47,944 nt of DNA, from positions 1 to 47,944 of the forward strand of contig JAJZVO010000033.1 of assembly GCA_021845665.1 (NCBI GenBank), written 5' to 3'. The notes beneath the pieces are model-generated. The model ran no database searches and was not told the origin of the DNA. It saw only the letters and a program-made list of their open reading frames with translations. The stretch is from Bacteroidota bacterium. Its GTDB lineage: Bacteria; Bacteroidota; Ignavibacteria; Kryptoniales; JAKASW01. How positions within the stretch are numbered: the first letter of the stretch is position 1; every line of letters begins with the position of its first letter. Both the position numbers and the translations under genes were made by a program. Positions 45,516-47,944 of the stretch are shown one piece after another.

Positions 45516-47944
45516 ATGAAAACGCTTTTCACTTTCGGCCTACTTATCCTGACACTCGCCGGGATTCTGTCCATGAATAGCGCCGTGTTTGGCCAAGAGT
45601 TATTTCAGACTATTGACGTTATTCCGGTGAACACCAATCTGAAAACGAGTGGCTCAGTTCAGGCATCTGTCTCATCCGTAAATCTGACCGGGAATTTCAA
45701 TGAGCTCATCATACCGGTAAGTTTCCCTGATAGGCCTGAGATGAATCAATGTCCCATAATAGTAATTAATCAGGCTTTTCCACTCTTAGGGGTTTTCCAG
45801 GATGAAACGTCACTTAAAGATTTCGTCCATAACCATAACGATACAATACCGGAAGATTTGTGGTATGGTCCGGGATTTAATCATTATTTTACTACCGAAT
45901 CCGGCGGGATGTACAACGTTAATTTCCAATTCGTGAAAAAAACTGAGGGAAAATACGGTACAAGATATTCTACAAGCAACAATTTCAGCCATTGGAATAA
46001 TAACGTTTATTATCACAGGGCTGAGATTCTTAACGAGGTTGTACAAAATGTGTATGGTGCTGATCCCGGCATATTTGATGGCGTCGATCTTTTGCATTTC
46101 ACATTTGAAGGAATAGATGTGTCCGAGTTTTATGATGGCTCTGCCACCGGGACTGTCGATTTCAACATGACGTTTACTGCACCCAATGGACATGTGATAT
46201 ACTCGAACAAACCGGTGTCCCTTCAAATGTATACAAGGAATATTTCGCATGAATATATGCACATAATTGGGGCTCTCGCCGGAAATCCAAATGGCTTCGA
46301 CGGTTTTCCCGATCGAGGTTATGACAGGTCAGTCTACGATGGCTCAACCACTTCTCATAGCAATATGTCTTTCTTGTACGACATGATGGAGCACAATCTG
46401 ACATCGGACCCGTCGCAATACTCGCTCTACGGAATAAAACCACTTACTTCTTATGACCTGATATTCCTCGGATGGATCAAGCCTGACGAAATATTGCCAA
46501 TTGATCAGAATAATTTCGCCAACTACTCCGATATGAAACTCGCCGATGTGAACTATCCATTGACTCAACAGCAGAAAGACAACGGTTTTCACAGGGTCGT
46601 CAAACTCATGGTACCCGGACAGAGCAGCGAATATTTCCTGGTGGAATATCATGCCGCATCTGAGTGTGACAAGATGTTCAATAATTATGACGAGTATCAA
46701 AATGGCGGCGGATATAATACTGGCGTCCTGGTCTGGCACGTGAAAGAAATGACAAGTCAGATCAATTCGTTCAGTGACAATCTCATAGAGTTGCTGCCTG
46801 CAGTGCCATACAACAGCTGGTACGGGAATCCTATTCCAAATGATAGTTATGCAGGTCATGGAAATTTCTATCGACCCCCTCTTCCAGATTCTGGCCAGGC
46901 ATGGTGGAACGGTAACTCTTCCACGAATACAAAGCATGAAGTCTGATTTCTTCAGCGACTCGAACGTTAAAGGCCACGTGACAAATTCAATGACAGACGG
47001 GACGAGGCCTTCCACGAAGGATTGGGGACGCTACGTCAGTGCGACTCAACCGCCCGTTTCAAATCCGACTCACATTGCAATCAAGAACATCGCTCGTCAC
47101 AGCGGGTACATGACCCTTCGTGTTTACTACAATGCTTACGCTGGAGAGATTAAGCTGAACACGACGATCAGCGGGAACACCTACATAGCGGGCAACCTCA
47201 CAGTGAAGCCAGGTGTGACACTGACGATCGCTTCAGGGACCACACTCAATTTCCTGAATGGCTCCACGATGACTATAAACGGCGCGTTGATTTCCAATGC
47301 CACCCTGACAATTCCATCAAGTGCCACGCTCGCAGTCGGTCCTGGGGGTACGGTGACTTTCCCATCCGCAAACATCCAAATTACAGTCAACGGCAATCTG
47401 AACGTTGCCGGTACAGCTTCCAACCCTGTCACTATTGATTTCACCGCACCGTATATCTACGGCATGAACGGCATCTCGTTCACCGGCGGCTCCAGCGGGT
47501 CGTTTACTTACTGCAATATAAAGAATGCCTCCTATGGCATTTATGCTTCGAACGCTACCATCGCCGTAGACCACTGTACTATCACAAACTGCGCCCAGGC
47601 CGGAGTGAACTCGTCCGGCCAGCTCCCCAGGATCACCTACTCGACATTCACCGGCAACGGCACGGCCATAAATATCAACTCAACAGGCTTTGTTGCGGAC
47701 AGGTGGATTACCGGTAACATAATCTCCTCGAACAGGTACGGCATCTATCTTTACAATTCTTCCCCGATGTACCTCGAGTTCAACACTGTCAGTGGCAACA
47801 CCGACGGCGGTATATGGTGCTCCCACGGCTCGACCCCCTACATGCGCGGGAATACAATCTCAGGCAACGGCGGGGACGGGCTTCACGCCGAAGACGCGAG
47901 TCCGGCCCATTTCGGAAGCTATTACGGAGAGCCGGGGCTCAATG
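45516..47944 (+). pseudogene. M6-like metalloprotease plus right-handed beta-helix protein, frameshifted, runs off window
   Basis: Signal peptide (KTLFTFGLLILTLAGILS ... FGQ). A protease part follows, with the zinc motif NISHEYMHIIGAL, YDMMEHNLTSDPSQYS and FLGWIKPDEILP. The first frame stops at 46946 (NTKHEV, TGA). One base over, from about 46938, it goes on as KSDFFSDSNVKGHVTNSMTD, the natural continuation. It then runs on as parallel beta-helix repeats (GNLTVKPGVTLTI, ISFTGGSSGSFTYCNIKNA, NTISGNGGDG) to the last base. Probably a T9SS cargo; the C-terminus is outside the window. A single-base error cannot be excluded. Confidence 0.75.

Noticed and set aside
1-47944. CRISPR array, tRNA, rRNA, integrase or transposase
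   Set aside because: I found no regularly spaced direct repeats, no cloverleaf or rRNA-like text and no DDE, serine or tyrosine recombinase motifs.

Overview
The window looks like a piece of a Bacteroidota/Ignavibacteriota-type chromosome, or a metagenome contig from that lineage. The main evidence is secreted proteins that end in type IX secretion (T9SS) type A sorting domains of the NFPNPFNPTT ... IYD.LGREV ... G.Y.YRL ... K(K/R)M.L(I/V)(K/R) kind. Support comes from many lipoproteins, pieces of TonB-dependent and other outer-membrane barrels, a DUF5117-like metzincin, and GC-rich third codon positions. No rRNA, tRNA, CRISPR array or intact transposase was seen. The phylum call is inference from family composition.

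Layout. 1-2757 (minus): a wrecked S8 subtilase and a BNR-repeat protein, both with T9SS tails. 3825-6655 (plus): xylB-xylA, coupled by an ATGA overlap. 6656-7310: repeats and a chimera of a Phd/YefM antitoxin start with a second xylA 3' end. 7311-13837 (minus): a compact cluster with a lipoprotein, a thioredoxin-like protein, a membrane-anchored C39 peptidase, a small two-cysteine peptide with a double-glycine leader, an ABC exporter pair, a Yip1-family protein, a MauE-like redox protein and three very small ORFs. Two of those small ORFs are 31-residue paralogues lying near the two ends of the cluster. 14473-20380 (plus): metzincin, DUF3788, RNase HI, nitrobindin-like protein, lipoprotein and di-iron MBL protein. 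20550-27855 (plus): Lgt, a membrane-protein/winged-helix pair with a likely operator repeated ahead of the next operon, a TPR protein, a deleted TonB receptor, tandem lipoproteins, DinB, a second nitrobindin-like protein, a broken barrel and an NTF2-like protein. 28015-31440 (minus): metal-exporter-like protein, DsrE, acyl-ACP desaturase and a deleted 1-Cys peroxiredoxin. 31803-36417 (plus): cupin, MFS, epimerase, membrane protein and a PP2C/SpoIIE phosphatase. 36540-37316 (minus): aquaporin. 37508-47944 (plus): GH3 glycosidase with PA14, lamin-tail protein, two damaged tandem beta-propeller genes and an M6-like protease/beta-helix gene that runs off the end.

How the parts work together. XylB, XylA and the exported GH3 enzyme fit pentose or hemicellulose use. 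The 7.3-13.8 kb cluster is the best candidate for an undescribed system. I read it as production of a disulfide-containing, bacteriocin-like peptide cleaved at Gly-Gly by a C39 domain facing the periplasm, with TlpA/MauE partners for cysteine redox and an ABC exporter. The precursor reading frame is damaged or unusual: an ideal Shine-Dalgarno is followed by ACG, and a Sec-type leader lies one frame away from the Gly-Gly peptide.

Gene decay is heavy. At least eight genes carry frameshifts, nonsense codons or internal deletions. Several (peroxiredoxin, TonB receptor, antitoxin-xylA) are deletion or recombination scars rather than simple indel sequencing errors.
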